DNA from: Pedobacter psychrophilus
GTDB taxonomy: Bacteria; Bacteroidota; Bacteroidia; Sphingobacteriales; Sphingobacteriaceae
Length of the DNA: 64,000 nucleotides
NCBI RefSeq assembly: GCF_001652725.1
Contig: NZ_LWHJ01000022.1
Coordinates: 558,001 to 622,000 of the forward strand
Reading direction: 5' to 3'
Shown: positions 1-7,638 of the stretch, piece by piece
Position numbering within the stretch: the first letter of the stretch is position 1
Layout: each line of letters begins with the position of its first letter
Program-made: the position numbers and the translations under genes
Notes under the pieces: model-generated
What the model saw: the letters and a program-made list of their open reading frames with translations, nothing else
What the model was told of the DNA's origin: nothing
Database searches by the model: none

Positions 1-351
1 AAAATGAAACATTACTTCGTCTTCATGCTGTTGCTTTAACGATTTATAAATCATCTCATTCATAAACATCACAATTGCACTTTTAGAAATATGATATGGA
101 ATACTTTGTAAAACAGGTTCGGTACGGGCATCAGAAATTCGCTGAATATTTCCATTTGGTTTATGATAAACCACCAAATCTAATAAGTGCAAAGGCTGCA
201 ACATATTCATTCTAATTTTTGCCTTAGGCTTTTTAACTCCGTTAATCAGATAGGATTGTAAACCAAACTTAGCTGTGTAAATTTTGGCAACTACACTGTT
301 TTCAGAATAATCTGTCACTTTTAAAACTATTCCACGGGTTTTGTGCAGCAT
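1..351 (-). CDS. recO: DNA repair protein RecO, N-terminal part (cut by window edge)
   Basis: The minus strand from the ATG at 351-349 is open to the window edge and gives about 117 residues starting MLHKTRGIVLKVTDYSENS. This is the typical start of RecO, the recombination mediator that works with RecR and RecF to load RecA on gapped DNA. The visible part corresponds to the N-terminal OB-fold; the C-terminal zinc-binding and helical part lies outside the window. The start codon directly abuts the stop codon of the upstream porZ gene with no gap, so the two are probably co-transcribed. The recO-porZ adjacency is common in Bacteroidota. Identification rests on N-terminal similarity and context. 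Confidence 0.88.
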   Translation of the reverse strand, partial: MLHKTRGIVLKVTDYSENSVVAKIYTAKFGLQSYLINGVKKPKAKIRMNMLQPLHLLDLVVYHKPNGNIQRISDARTEPVLQSIPYHISKSAIVMFMNEMIYKSLKQQHEDEVMFHF

Positions 352-2610
352 TTATCTAATAATTAATATTTTAGAAACTGCCGTATCGCTACCGTCATTA
401 TTAACCACTAAAATCAAATAAACACCAGAGGACGCCACTTCTCCACTAAAATTTTTTCCATTCCAAGTTGCTGTACCTCCGTTTGCGGTGGTTTCATAAA
501 CTAAATTTCCATTGATGTCGGTAATTTTAACTGATGCATTATCTGCTAAACCTTTTATCCCAATTGTTCCGTTGTAACCCGGTCTTACTGGATTTGGATA
601 GGCTATTACTTTGCTCATTTTAACAGTTGGCTCGGTTGCATCTCCTCGATAAGAAATAATTCCGCTGGCTGTTCCCATAAAAACTTCTCCAGTTTCATCG
701 TTAATTGCAATACTTAAAACTGCATTATTTAGCAATGGAGAGTTATTGATATTAAAATTTAAAATCTGCTTTGAGCCATCTTTATTAAAAAGCCAAACTC
801 CATTATTAGTTCCAATCCATTTCCGATTTGCGCCATCTACAGTAATACAATTGATATTTTCATTTGCTAGTAAAGGCCTTAAAAACTGACCTTCAATTAG
901 GTTTGGGATTTCCACTTTTTGTCCACTAAAAGCATCTTGGGGATTATACACTACGGCCACACCTTGGTCAGTTCCTAACCAAACTGCGCCCTCTTTATCT
1001 AGCGTAAGCGAATTTACATTTGAACCTGGAATAGCACCGTTATTAATAGAAAAACCTAATTTTTTAGAAATACTTCCATTAAAAATTACTAATCCATCAT
1101 TTCTAATGCTTAACCATTTATTATCTTCCTGATCAATCAATAAATTGGTAATTGCTGCAAAAGGATTAGGAATTTCATTTGGGAAGCCGTAAGAAGTCCA
1201 TTGGTTACTTTCTGTTTTAACCGATAAAGGTTTTGCCACACCGTATTGTGAAACCCAAAGTTTACCATCACTATCATAAGCTAAACCGCTAATGCGGATG
1301 TTGGTCGGGTCGCCAATAGTGGTTTGTAAACTGCTATTGGTTTGGTTATAAATTTTTAAAGAAAGATTATCAGGATTAAAATCTAAAACCCCATTTAAAA
1401 ACGACCCTAAAAAAATGTTTTTTGATGTTGAGGAAGACGCTGATATTACAATATCTCTAATTGGCGAAAAGGCAGGTGTGTTTAAGGAACTGAAACTTTT
1501 CCATGTTTCATTTTCAAAAATAGAGAAGCCATCGTTATTAAAACCTGGAGAAAAATTTTGTGAAATTGTACCAGGCGACAAAATAATCTGACCATTTTTG
1601 TAAGCTAAATTCTGAACGCTTGAAGTATTTGGTCCGTTTGGTAAAATGAAATTAAAAGAATTTCCGTTGCTGGTTTTTACTAAACCTTTATTACCATCGG
1701 CAATCAAAAACTCATTTTGTTGATTAATAATTGCATCGTTAGCATTAGAAAAATTGCTTGTATTCTGAATATTTTTTATGATATTTTCATTGATATCATA
1801 ACTGATGATTCGGAATGGAGCAATGGTTAACAATTGATTATTGCTTGTCTTAACCTTTTTTACATCTGGTGCAAAAATACCAGTAAGTTGCCAATTGTTA
1901 TTTTTGAATTTATAAATGCCATTGTCAAAAACTCCATAAATAAATCCGTTAAATAAGGTAATAGATTTAGATATTCCTCCCGGATAATTTTGCAAAACAC
2001 CTTGTTTTGTCCATGAATTTGCATCAGCAATTGCAGGATTGTTTAATGTGTTACTGTAAATTCCATCTGCGGTAGCGGCGTAAATATTTTGATTTTCTAT
2101 TACGATTTCATAAATCTCTAAATTGCTAGAATTTGTTCCAATAAAGTAGGTGTCCTTAACTTCTTTTCGTTCTAAATCATAAACTACAATTCCAAACCCG
2201 CAGCTTAAATAAGCAAACTGATTATTAAAAGTTACAGCATTTATTGTTTTATTACCCAAACCTTTTTTGTCAAAAATCTCATTCAAATGGATAATTTCAT
2301 TGTTTTTTAAAATATCGATTTTACTATTTTGATAAGTGATAAGCGTTTGTTGAGTAGTAGAATTATAGGCCACCAAAGTAGAACGAACATCGGCTAAACC
2401 ATCAATAGTTGAAAGTTTATTGAGCTCTCCAGTATTTTTATCGATAGTGAAAACTCCACCATTTGTGGCGCAATAAGTTTGATTTGTACTTTCAGCGATG
2501 CTTAATACTTGGTTATAGGGTAAATGTGTTCTCCATTGCCCCAACGGAACTTGTTGCGCTTTAGAAATTAAGGCAAATAGCAACAAAAAGAAGATTAAAT
2601 TTTTTTTCAT
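352..2610 (-). CDS. porZ: PorZ-like type IX secretion protein, beta-propeller with T9SS sorting domain
   Basis: A 752-residue secreted protein. Residues 1-18 form a signal peptide ending in SKA before QQVPLGQWRTHLPY, a start typical of PorZ. The middle (about 20-650) is rich in two-component-regulator-type propeller repeats, for example KLWVSQYGVA and VWLGTDQGVAVVYNP. The last 85 or so residues, from YPNPVRPGYNG to the end VSKILIIR, are a type A T9SS C-terminal sorting domain. In Porphyromonas PorZ is a surface component of the T9SS attachment complex, involved in presenting A-LPS to the sortase PorU. It lies directly upstream of recO. The family is clear from the start, propeller and CTD; the exact attachment role here is inferred. 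Confidence 0.85.
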   Translation of the reverse strand: MKKNLIFFLLLFALISKAQQVPLGQWRTHLPYNQVLSIAESTNQTYCATNGGVFTIDKNTGELNKLSTIDGLADVRSTLVAYNSTTQQTLITYQNSKIDILKNNEIIHLNEIFDKKGLGNKTINAVTFNNQFAYLSCGFGIVVYDLERKEVKDTYFIGTNSSNLEIYEIVIENQNIYAATADGIYSNTLNNPAIADANSWTKQGVLQNYPGGISKSITLFNGFIYGVFDNGIYKFKNNNWQLTGIFAPDVKKVKTSNNQLLTIAPFRIISYDINENIIKNIQNTSNFSNANDAIINQQNEFLIADGNKGLVKTSNGNSFNFILPNGPNTSSVQNLAYKNGQIILSPGTISQNFSPGFNNDGFSIFENETWKSFSSLNTPAFSPIRDIVISASSSTSKNIFLGSFLNGVLDFNPDNLSLKIYNQTNSSLQTTIGDPTNIRISGLAYDSDGKLWVSQYGVAKPLSVKTESNQWTSYGFPNEIPNPFAAITNLLIDQEDNKWLSIRNDGLVIFNGSISKKLGFSINNGAIPGSNVNSLTLDKEGAVWLGTDQGVAVVYNPQDAFSGQKVEIPNLIEGQFLRPLLANENINCITVDGANRKWIGTNNGVWLFNKDGSKQILNFNINNSPLLNNAVLSIAINDETGEVFMGTASGIISYRGDATEPTVKMSKVIAYPNPVRPGYNGTIGIKGLADNASVKITDINGNLVYETTANGGTATWNGKNFSGEVASSGVYLILVVNNDGSDTAVSKILIIR

Positions 2611-2663
2611 CTATCGCCAACTAAAATACGTAATTCATTTACAAAGCACATCAAGCAAATTAG

Positions 2664-2671
2664 TAGTTTTG
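2664..2671 (+). promoter_or_regulatory. Bacteroidota-type -7 element (TAnnTTTG)
   Basis: TAGTTTTG matches the Bacteroidota -7 consensus TAnnTTTG and ends 21 nt before the ATG of the MMPL exporter at 2693. No good TTTG -33 element is visible upstream, so it is a candidate only. It lies in the 82-nt gap between this gene and the divergent porZ. Confidence 0.45.
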
Positions 2672-2692
2672 GTTTTATCTAGAAAATAATTT

Positions 2693-4984
2693 ATGTGGAC
2701 CAATTTGGCCAAGTTTATACTCTCAAAAAAGAAATTTATTTTAACAATTTTTATACTCATCACCTTATTTTTTGGATATAAAGCAAGTCAAGTAAAATTA
2801 GCATTTAACCCAGGTAAAATTTTACCAACAACGGATACCACTTATTTAGATTATCAAAAATTTAAAGAAAAATTTGGCGAAGATGGAAATGCCATGATTT
2901 TAGGAGTGCAAAGTCCAAACCTATTTAAGAAAGATTTTTTTAATAATTGGGATAAACTCACCAATCAACTACAAAAAGTAAAAGGAATTAAAAAAGTATT
3001 ATCAATTAGCAATTTGCCGCTTTTAGAAAAAGATACTGTTAATAAAAAGTTTGTTTTTAATCCGATAATTTCTAAACCATTACAAACTCAACTACAGTTA
3101 GATAGCATTAAAAATCTCTTGAAGAATCAGCCTTTTTACGAGGGACTGATTTTCAATATCAGTAAAAATGCCACCATTATGGCGATTACTTTTGATGATG
3201 GCGTTATGCTAACTGCTGCAAGAAATCCACTAATAAAAAAAATCCAACAGTTAGCTCAAGATTTTGAAAAGAAGGAAAATGTAAAAGTACATTTGTCTGG
3301 TTTGCCTTATATTAAAACAGTTTTAAGCGCTTTAGTAGCCAAAGAATTTGTTTTGTTTTTAGGATTAACTGTTTTGATTTCTGCTATTATATTGTTTTTA
3401 TTTTATCGCTTTGTATTATTAGTATTATTTCCGATTCTATTAGTGCTAATTGGCGTAATATGGAGCGTTGGCTTAATGGCAACTTTAGGTTTTGAAATCA
3501 CCTTACTTACCGGAATTATTGCTCCTTTGATGGTGATAATTGGAGTTCCAAATAGTATTTTAATAATTAATAAATACAAAATCGAGCTTCAAAATGGGAA
3601 TGATAAACTGAAATCTTTACAAATAACTATAGAGAAAATTTCATTAACAACGTTCATTGCAAACTTGACGACTGCAATTGGATTTGGAGTGCTTTATTTT
3701 ACAAATAGTAATGTGCTTAAGGAATTTGGAATAACAGCAGCGATAGGAGTAATGCTTACTTGGTTAATATTTTTGATGATGTTGCCCATTATTTTATCTT
3801 TTATAAAACCAATCAAAATTGATGAATCAAATTTAGATAAATCAAATATTTTTGATGGCTTTTTAAATAAGATTATTGATTTAGTTCAGAGTAAACGTAA
3901 GTTAATCTACAGCTCTGTTTTACTATTAATAGTATTTGGCGCTTTTGGGGTTTCTAAATTAAGCACCAATGGTTTTGTAGTTGACGATTTGCCAAAAAAT
4001 GATCCTGTTTATCGAGATTTAAAGTTTTTTGAGAACACCTTTAATGGAGTTTTGCCTTTAGAATTTAGCATTGATTCAAAAAAGAAAAATGGAATTCTCA
4101 AGCTAAACAATCTAAAGAAAATCGAAAAACTGGATGAATTAATTCATCAATATCCAGCATTTGGTAAATCATTTTCTATCAATAATGTTCTAAAATACAC
4201 CTCTCAAACTTTTTATAATGGTAATTCTCAATTTTATAGGTTACCAAATGAAATGGAGAAAAATTTCATTTTACTATACGCCGCAAATACTGGGAAGCAA
4301 GGGAATTTGATGAATAACTTTTTAGATGAAGATAAGCAAACTACAAGGTTAACTTTCCAAATGAAGGATATTGGCTCAGAAAAAGTGAATCAATTATTAG
4401 AAGATTTAAAACCTAAGGTCGATGCTATTTTTAATCCTGATAGATATGATGTAAAAATTACTGGACCTGTGATCATGTATGTTAAAGGGACAAATTATCT
4501 GATTAAAAATTTAAGGGAAAGTCTGCTTTTGGCTATATTCTTAATTGCAGTGATTATGTTTTTGTTATTTAGGAGCTTTAAAATGATTGTTATTTCTTTA
4601 ATCCCGAATTTAATTCCATTGTTTATAACAGCGGGTTTAATGGGATATTTTGGCTTAGCTTTAAAACCATCAACAGTTTTAATATTTAGTATTGCTTTAG
4701 GAATCGCATCAGACCAGACCATTTATTTTTTAACACGTTATCAACAAGAATTTTTAAAAGGAGATGTTTCTAAAATGGAAATCATATCAAAAACTATTAA
4801 AGAAACAGGTTTAAGCATGATTTACACTGCGATAATATTATTTTTTGGTTTTGGAGTTTTTGCTTTCTCAACCTTTGGAGGAACTGTAGCTTTGGGCGTT
4901 TTATTGGCTATTACACTTGTATTTTCTATGTTATTTAATCTGATATTTTTACCAGCTTTATTATATAGCTTCAAAAAAGAATAA
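2693..4984 (+). CDS. MMPL/RND family transporter
   Basis: A 763-residue inner-membrane protein with the duplicated RND/MMPL architecture. One transmembrane helix lies near residues 13-31, followed by a periplasmic domain (about 35-210) and a block of helices from about 215 to 370 (segments such as LVLFPILLVLIGVIWSVG and IIGVPNSILIINKY). A further helix near 405-420 is followed by a second periplasmic domain and a second helix block (about 610-760, including IALGIASDQTIYFLTRYQ). The Asp in the last motif and the Asn/Pro in the first half correspond to the region carrying proton-relay residues in this superfamily. Family members export lipids, polyketides or hydrophobic compounds. The substrate is unknown, and no adaptor or outer-membrane channel is adjacent. 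The gene converges on a small membrane protein gene 6 nt away. Confidence 0.85.
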   Translation: MWTNLAKFILSKKKFILTIFILITLFFGYKASQVKLAFNPGKILPTTDTTYLDYQKFKEKFGEDGNAMILGVQSPNLFKKDFFNNWDKLTNQLQKVKGIKKVLSISNLPLLEKDTVNKKFVFNPIISKPLQTQLQLDSIKNLLKNQPFYEGLIFNISKNATIMAITFDDGVMLTAARNPLIKKIQQLAQDFEKKENVKVHLSGLPYIKTVLSALVAKEFVLFLGLTVLISAIILFLFYRFVLLVLFPILLVLIGVIWSVGLMATLGFEITLLTGIIAPLMVIIGVPNSILIINKYKIELQNGNDKLKSLQITIEKISLTTFIANLTTAIGFGVLYFTNSNVLKEFGITAAIGVMLTWLIFLMMLPIILSFIKPIKIDESNLDKSNIFDGFLNKIIDLVQSKRKLIYSSVLLLIVFGAFGVSKLSTNGFVVDDLPKNDPVYRDLKFFENTFNGVLPLEFSIDSKKKNGILKLNNLKKIEKLDELIHQYPAFGKSFSINNVLKYTSQTFYNGNSQFYRLPNEMEKNFILLYAANTGKQGNLMNNFLDEDKQTTRLTFQMKDIGSEKVNQLLEDLKPKVDAIFNPDRYDVKITGPVIMYVKGTNYLIKNLRESLLLAIFLIAVIMFLLFRSFKMIVISLIPNLIPLFITAGLMGYFGLALKPSTVLIFSIALGIASDQTIYFLTRYQQEFLKGDVSKMEIISKTIKETGLSMIYTAIILFFGFGVFAFSTFGGTVALGVLLAITLVFSMLFNLIFLPALLYSFKKE

Positions 4985-4990
4985 ATTTAT

Positions 4991-5182
4991 TTAAGTAGAT
5001 TTTTTCTTTTCTCCATATCTTCTAAACATAAAGAACATATAAAGTATCATGGCAATTGCGATTGTAAACATGCCGATTCCCATTATAAACTTACCATAAT
5101 CATCATTAAAGAAATAGAGCGCTAAGCCAATTGCAGTAATAATTAATCCAATTTTAAATGTGGGAATAGATTTACGTAACAT
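4991..5182 (-). CDS. Small two-helix membrane protein, unknown function
   Basis: A 63-residue protein with two predicted transmembrane segments (about 10-27, IGLIITAIGLALYFF, and 31-53, FIMGIGMFTIAIAMILYMFF) and a positively charged C-terminus (RRYGEKKKST). I do not recognise a named family. The length, clean start and position downstream of the frameshifted gene at 5227-6482 (44 nt gap, same strand) support a real gene. Its 3' end converges on the MMPL exporter gene with only 6 nt between the stops. Confidence 0.6.
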   Translation of the reverse strand: MLRKSIPTFKIGLIITAIGLALYFFNDDYGKFIMGIGMFTIAIAMILYMFFMFRRYGEKKKST

Positions 5183-5226
5183 AATTTATTTATATAACTG
5201 ATAGCAAAATCTTTACCAAAAAATTT

Positions 5227-6482
5227 TTAAGTTTTTTGTTTCTTTTTCTTAGCAGCAGGAAATAAAATATTATTCAAGATTAAACGGTAGCCAGGTGAAT
5301 TTGGATAAAGATTTAAATCTGTAGGAGGATCGCCAACCATGTGCTGATAATCTTCAGGGTCATGTCCGCCATAAAAAGTCCAGGAACCTTTACCAATATC
5401 ACCATGAATATATCTTGCCTCACCCGCAGATTTTAATTCTCCTAAAACCAACACATCTGGCTTAATAAACGACTTTTTAAATGCAGTTGTTTGTCCCATA
5501 AAACCTTTAATTACTTTTTCATGATCTTGCGTAAGCATAGTTGGTACCACGTCCCATTTGGCAGAAAAATCGAATAACGTAAAATAATCCCTTGTTCTAT
5601 CAATTTGCCTGTTGTTTGTAACATCAATATCAGAGAACTCATAGTTCATTGGGTTCATGTCTAACTTAAAATCTTGGAAAGCAAATGTTTGGCTAAAATC
5701 AAGTTTAGAGGGTGCATTTGGCGTAACCCCATCCCCATCAAACATACGTTCGCAAATATCAATTCCTGATGCAGAAAGCGCAATATCAAAACTATCGGTT
5801 CCAGAACACATGGCAAATAAAAATCCGCCGCCGCTACAAAAAGCTTTTATTTTCTCGGCAACAGCCAACTTCATTTGCGAAACTTTAGTGAATCCCAATT
5901 TCTTAGCCATTGCTTCCTGGTTTCTGACATCGTCCTGATACCAACTTACACCACGATAGTTTGCCCAAAATCGCCCATATTGCCCTGTAAAATCCTCGTG
6001 ATGTAAATGCAACCAATCATATTCTGGTAACTTCCCACCTACAACTTCCTCATCATAAATTACATCATAAGGTATTTCTGCATATTTTAAAACCATGGTC
6101 ACAGCGTCATCCCAAGGCAACTTACTTTTTGGAGAATAAACCGCAATTTTTGGGACTTTCTCCAGTTTTACGATATCCATATTCACTTCCGGATTACCTA
6201 TTTCCGTTAAAATTGCTGTAACTTTGCATCAGCAATCACATTATAGCTTACACCCCTAATCTTCAGTTCGTTTTCTATATTTTGATTATATTCAATTAGG
6301 AAGCTGCCTCCTTTATAATTCAAAAGCCAATCAACCGTTATACCTTTTTGTAAAGCATAAAATGCAATTCCATAAGCCTTTAAATGGTTTCGTTGCTCTT
6401 CATCCATATTAATTAAAATAGATGCTGCAAAGCTTTTAAAGCATAAAAAAAGAATGATAACGAGTAAAGATGTTTTTTTCAT
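5227..6482 (-). pseudogene. 'Asparagine synthetase B' family protein of Bacteroidota, split by a -1 frameshift
   Basis: Two adjacent minus-strand frames make one protein. 6482-6207 gives 91 residues: a signal peptide MKKTSLLVIILFLCFKSFA, then a conserved block ending VSYNVIADAKLQQF and a stop. The next frame continues from about 6222 with AILTEIGNPEVN and runs to 5227 with KKKKQKT. One missing base near 6213-6224 would fuse them into about 418 residues, close to the usual family length as I recall it. These proteins carry the database name asparagine synthetase B but show no glutaminase or ATP-pyrophosphatase motifs here. GGGFLFAMCSGTDSFD looks like a glutamine-amidotransferase-like nucleophile elbow, an inference. 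Both halves look fully conserved, so the break is recent or a sequencing error. An internal start (MDIVKLEKV) could give a 317-319-residue product without the signal peptide. Confidence 0.75.
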
Positions 6483-6537
6483 TTCCTCTAATTTAAGGAT
6501 AAAGCATTAAAACGTTTAGCATCACTAAAAATTTTGT

Positions 6538-6545
6538 TAATTTTG
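6538..6545 (+). promoter_or_regulatory. -7 element of the cyclophilin promoter
   Basis: TAATTTTG matches TAnnTTTG, with a weak -33 candidate (TTTA at 6514-6517) about 20 nt upstream. The predicted transcript start near 6550 leaves a short leader before the ATG at 6567. This argues that the ATG at 6567, not an upstream start at 6534, is the real one. Confidence 0.5.
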
Positions 6546-6566
6546 CACCTTCAAAAAGATAAAGAC

Positions 6567-7028
6567 ATGAGTAAAGCGATAATAAAAACTGCCAAAGGCG
6601 ATATGACCGTAGAATTTTACGATAATGACGCTCCTAAAACAGTAGAGAATTTTAAAAAATTAGCAAAAGAAGGATTTTATAACGGATTAACTTTCCATAG
6701 AGTGCTTCCAGATTTTGTAATACAAGGTGGTTGCCCATTTTCTAAAGATGATGCAACAGCACACAAAGCAGGTTCTGGTGGACCAGGTTACCATATTGAT
6801 TGCGAATTAAGCGGAGAAAACCAATACCATGATAGAGGAGTTTTATCTATGGCACATGCTGGTAGAAACACTGGAGGTTCTCAGTTTTTTGTTTGCCATA
6901 GTCGTAACAATACTGCACATTTAGACCGCAACCATACTTGTTTTGGTAAAGTGATTGAAAATGTTGATGTTGTCGATGCTATTAAACAAGGTGATAGAAT
7001 TGTTTCGATCGACCTTATAGAAGATTAA
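6567..7028 (+). CDS. Peptidyl-prolyl cis-trans isomerase, cyclophilin type
   Basis: A 153-residue single-domain cyclophilin without signal peptide, so cytoplasmic, speeding proline isomerisation during folding. The hallmark blocks are present: [13 protein letters not shown] (catalytic Arg and Phe region), NTGGSQFFV (Gln-Phe-Phe) and [13 protein letters not shown] with the active-site His. The usual Trp of cyclophilin A is not needed for activity and is absent here (HLDRNHTCF). The start at 6567 is chosen because the promoter-like TAATTTTG lies between the alternative start at 6534 and this ATG. The DUF5606 gene follows after 10 nt, so the two form an operon. Confidence 0.92.
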   Translation: MSKAIIKTAKGDMTVEFYDNDAPKTVENFKKLAKEGFYNGLTFHRVLPDFVIQGGCPFSKDDATAHKAGSGGPGYHIDCELSGENQYHDRGVLSMAHAGRNTGGSQFFVCHSRNNTAHLDRNHTCFGKVIENVDVVDAIKQGDRIVSIDLIED

Positions 7029-7038
7029 TAAAAAATAT

Positions 7039-7587
7039 ATGAATTTAGCAGGTTTAGTTGCCGTTTCTGGCAAGCCAGGATTGTACAAATTAGTTGGTCA
7101 GAACAAATCTGGCTATATTTTAGAAAGTTTAGACGATGTAAAATCTAAAACTATCGTCAACATATCTACGGCTAAATTAGCTTCGCTAGATGATATTACC
7201 GTTTATGGCAATGACGAGGATTTAAGATTGAAAGATGTTTTCGAGAAAATGAAAGCATCAACCAATGTTCCTGATGCAAAAGCCGATGGTAAAGTTTTAA
7301 GGACTTTCTTTTTTGAAGTGGCCGCAGAGCATGATGAAGAAAGAGTTTACTCTTCTGATATTAAAAAGATTGTTTCCTGGTTTCACATATTAAAGGATAT
7401 GCCTTTGTTTTCTGAAGAAGAAGCAAAACCATCAGAAGGAGCGGAAGATTCTGATAATAAAGAAGCTAAAAAAGAAATTAAATTAGAAAAACCAAAAGCA
7501 GGAACAACAGCTAAGCCAAAAAATCAAAAGGTAGCTAATACAAAAAGTGCTGCTGTTAAGAAAACTGGAGGAAGTAAAAACCCATAG
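7039..7587 (+). CDS. DUF5606 domain protein
   Basis: A 182-residue cytoplasmic protein. The N-terminal 130 residues, starting NLAGLVAVSGKPGLYKLVGQ, match the Bacteroidota-specific DUF5606 family. After about residue 135 a low-complexity tail rich in Lys, Ala and Glu follows (KKEIKLEKPKAGTTAKPKN), probably disordered. The function is unknown. It sits 10 nt after the cyclophilin gene and is followed by a hairpin terminator at 7611-7638, which closes the two-gene operon. Confidence 0.85.
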   Translation: MNLAGLVAVSGKPGLYKLVGQNKSGYILESLDDVKSKTIVNISTAKLASLDDITVYGNDEDLRLKDVFEKMKASTNVPDAKADGKVLRTFFFEVAAEHDEERVYSSDIKKIVSWFHILKDMPLFSEEEAKPSEGAEDSDNKEAKKEIKLEKPKAGTTAKPKNQKVANTKSAAVKKTGGSKNP

Positions 7588-7610
7588 TTTATAATTATAA
7601 CATTTTAAAG

Positions 7611-7638
7611 AAACGCTTTCAATTTATTGGGAGCGTTT
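7611..7638. terminator. Hairpin terminator between convergent genes
   Basis: AAACGCT (7611-7617) and AGCGTTT (7632-7638) form a 7-bp stem with a 14-nt loop followed by a T run on the plus strand. It terminates the cyclophilin-DUF5606 operon. The run of A before the left arm on the plus strand is short, so activity for the convergent pbpC is less certain. The T run overlaps the pbpC stop codon. Confidence 0.7.

Noticed and set aside
6207-6230. Programmed -1 frameshifting in the asparagine synthetase B-like gene
   Set aside because: The bases CAATTTTAACGG do not form a slippery heptamer in the correct frame, and no stem or upstream Shine-Dalgarno-like motif is visible. A simple one-base deletion or a sequencing error is more likely.
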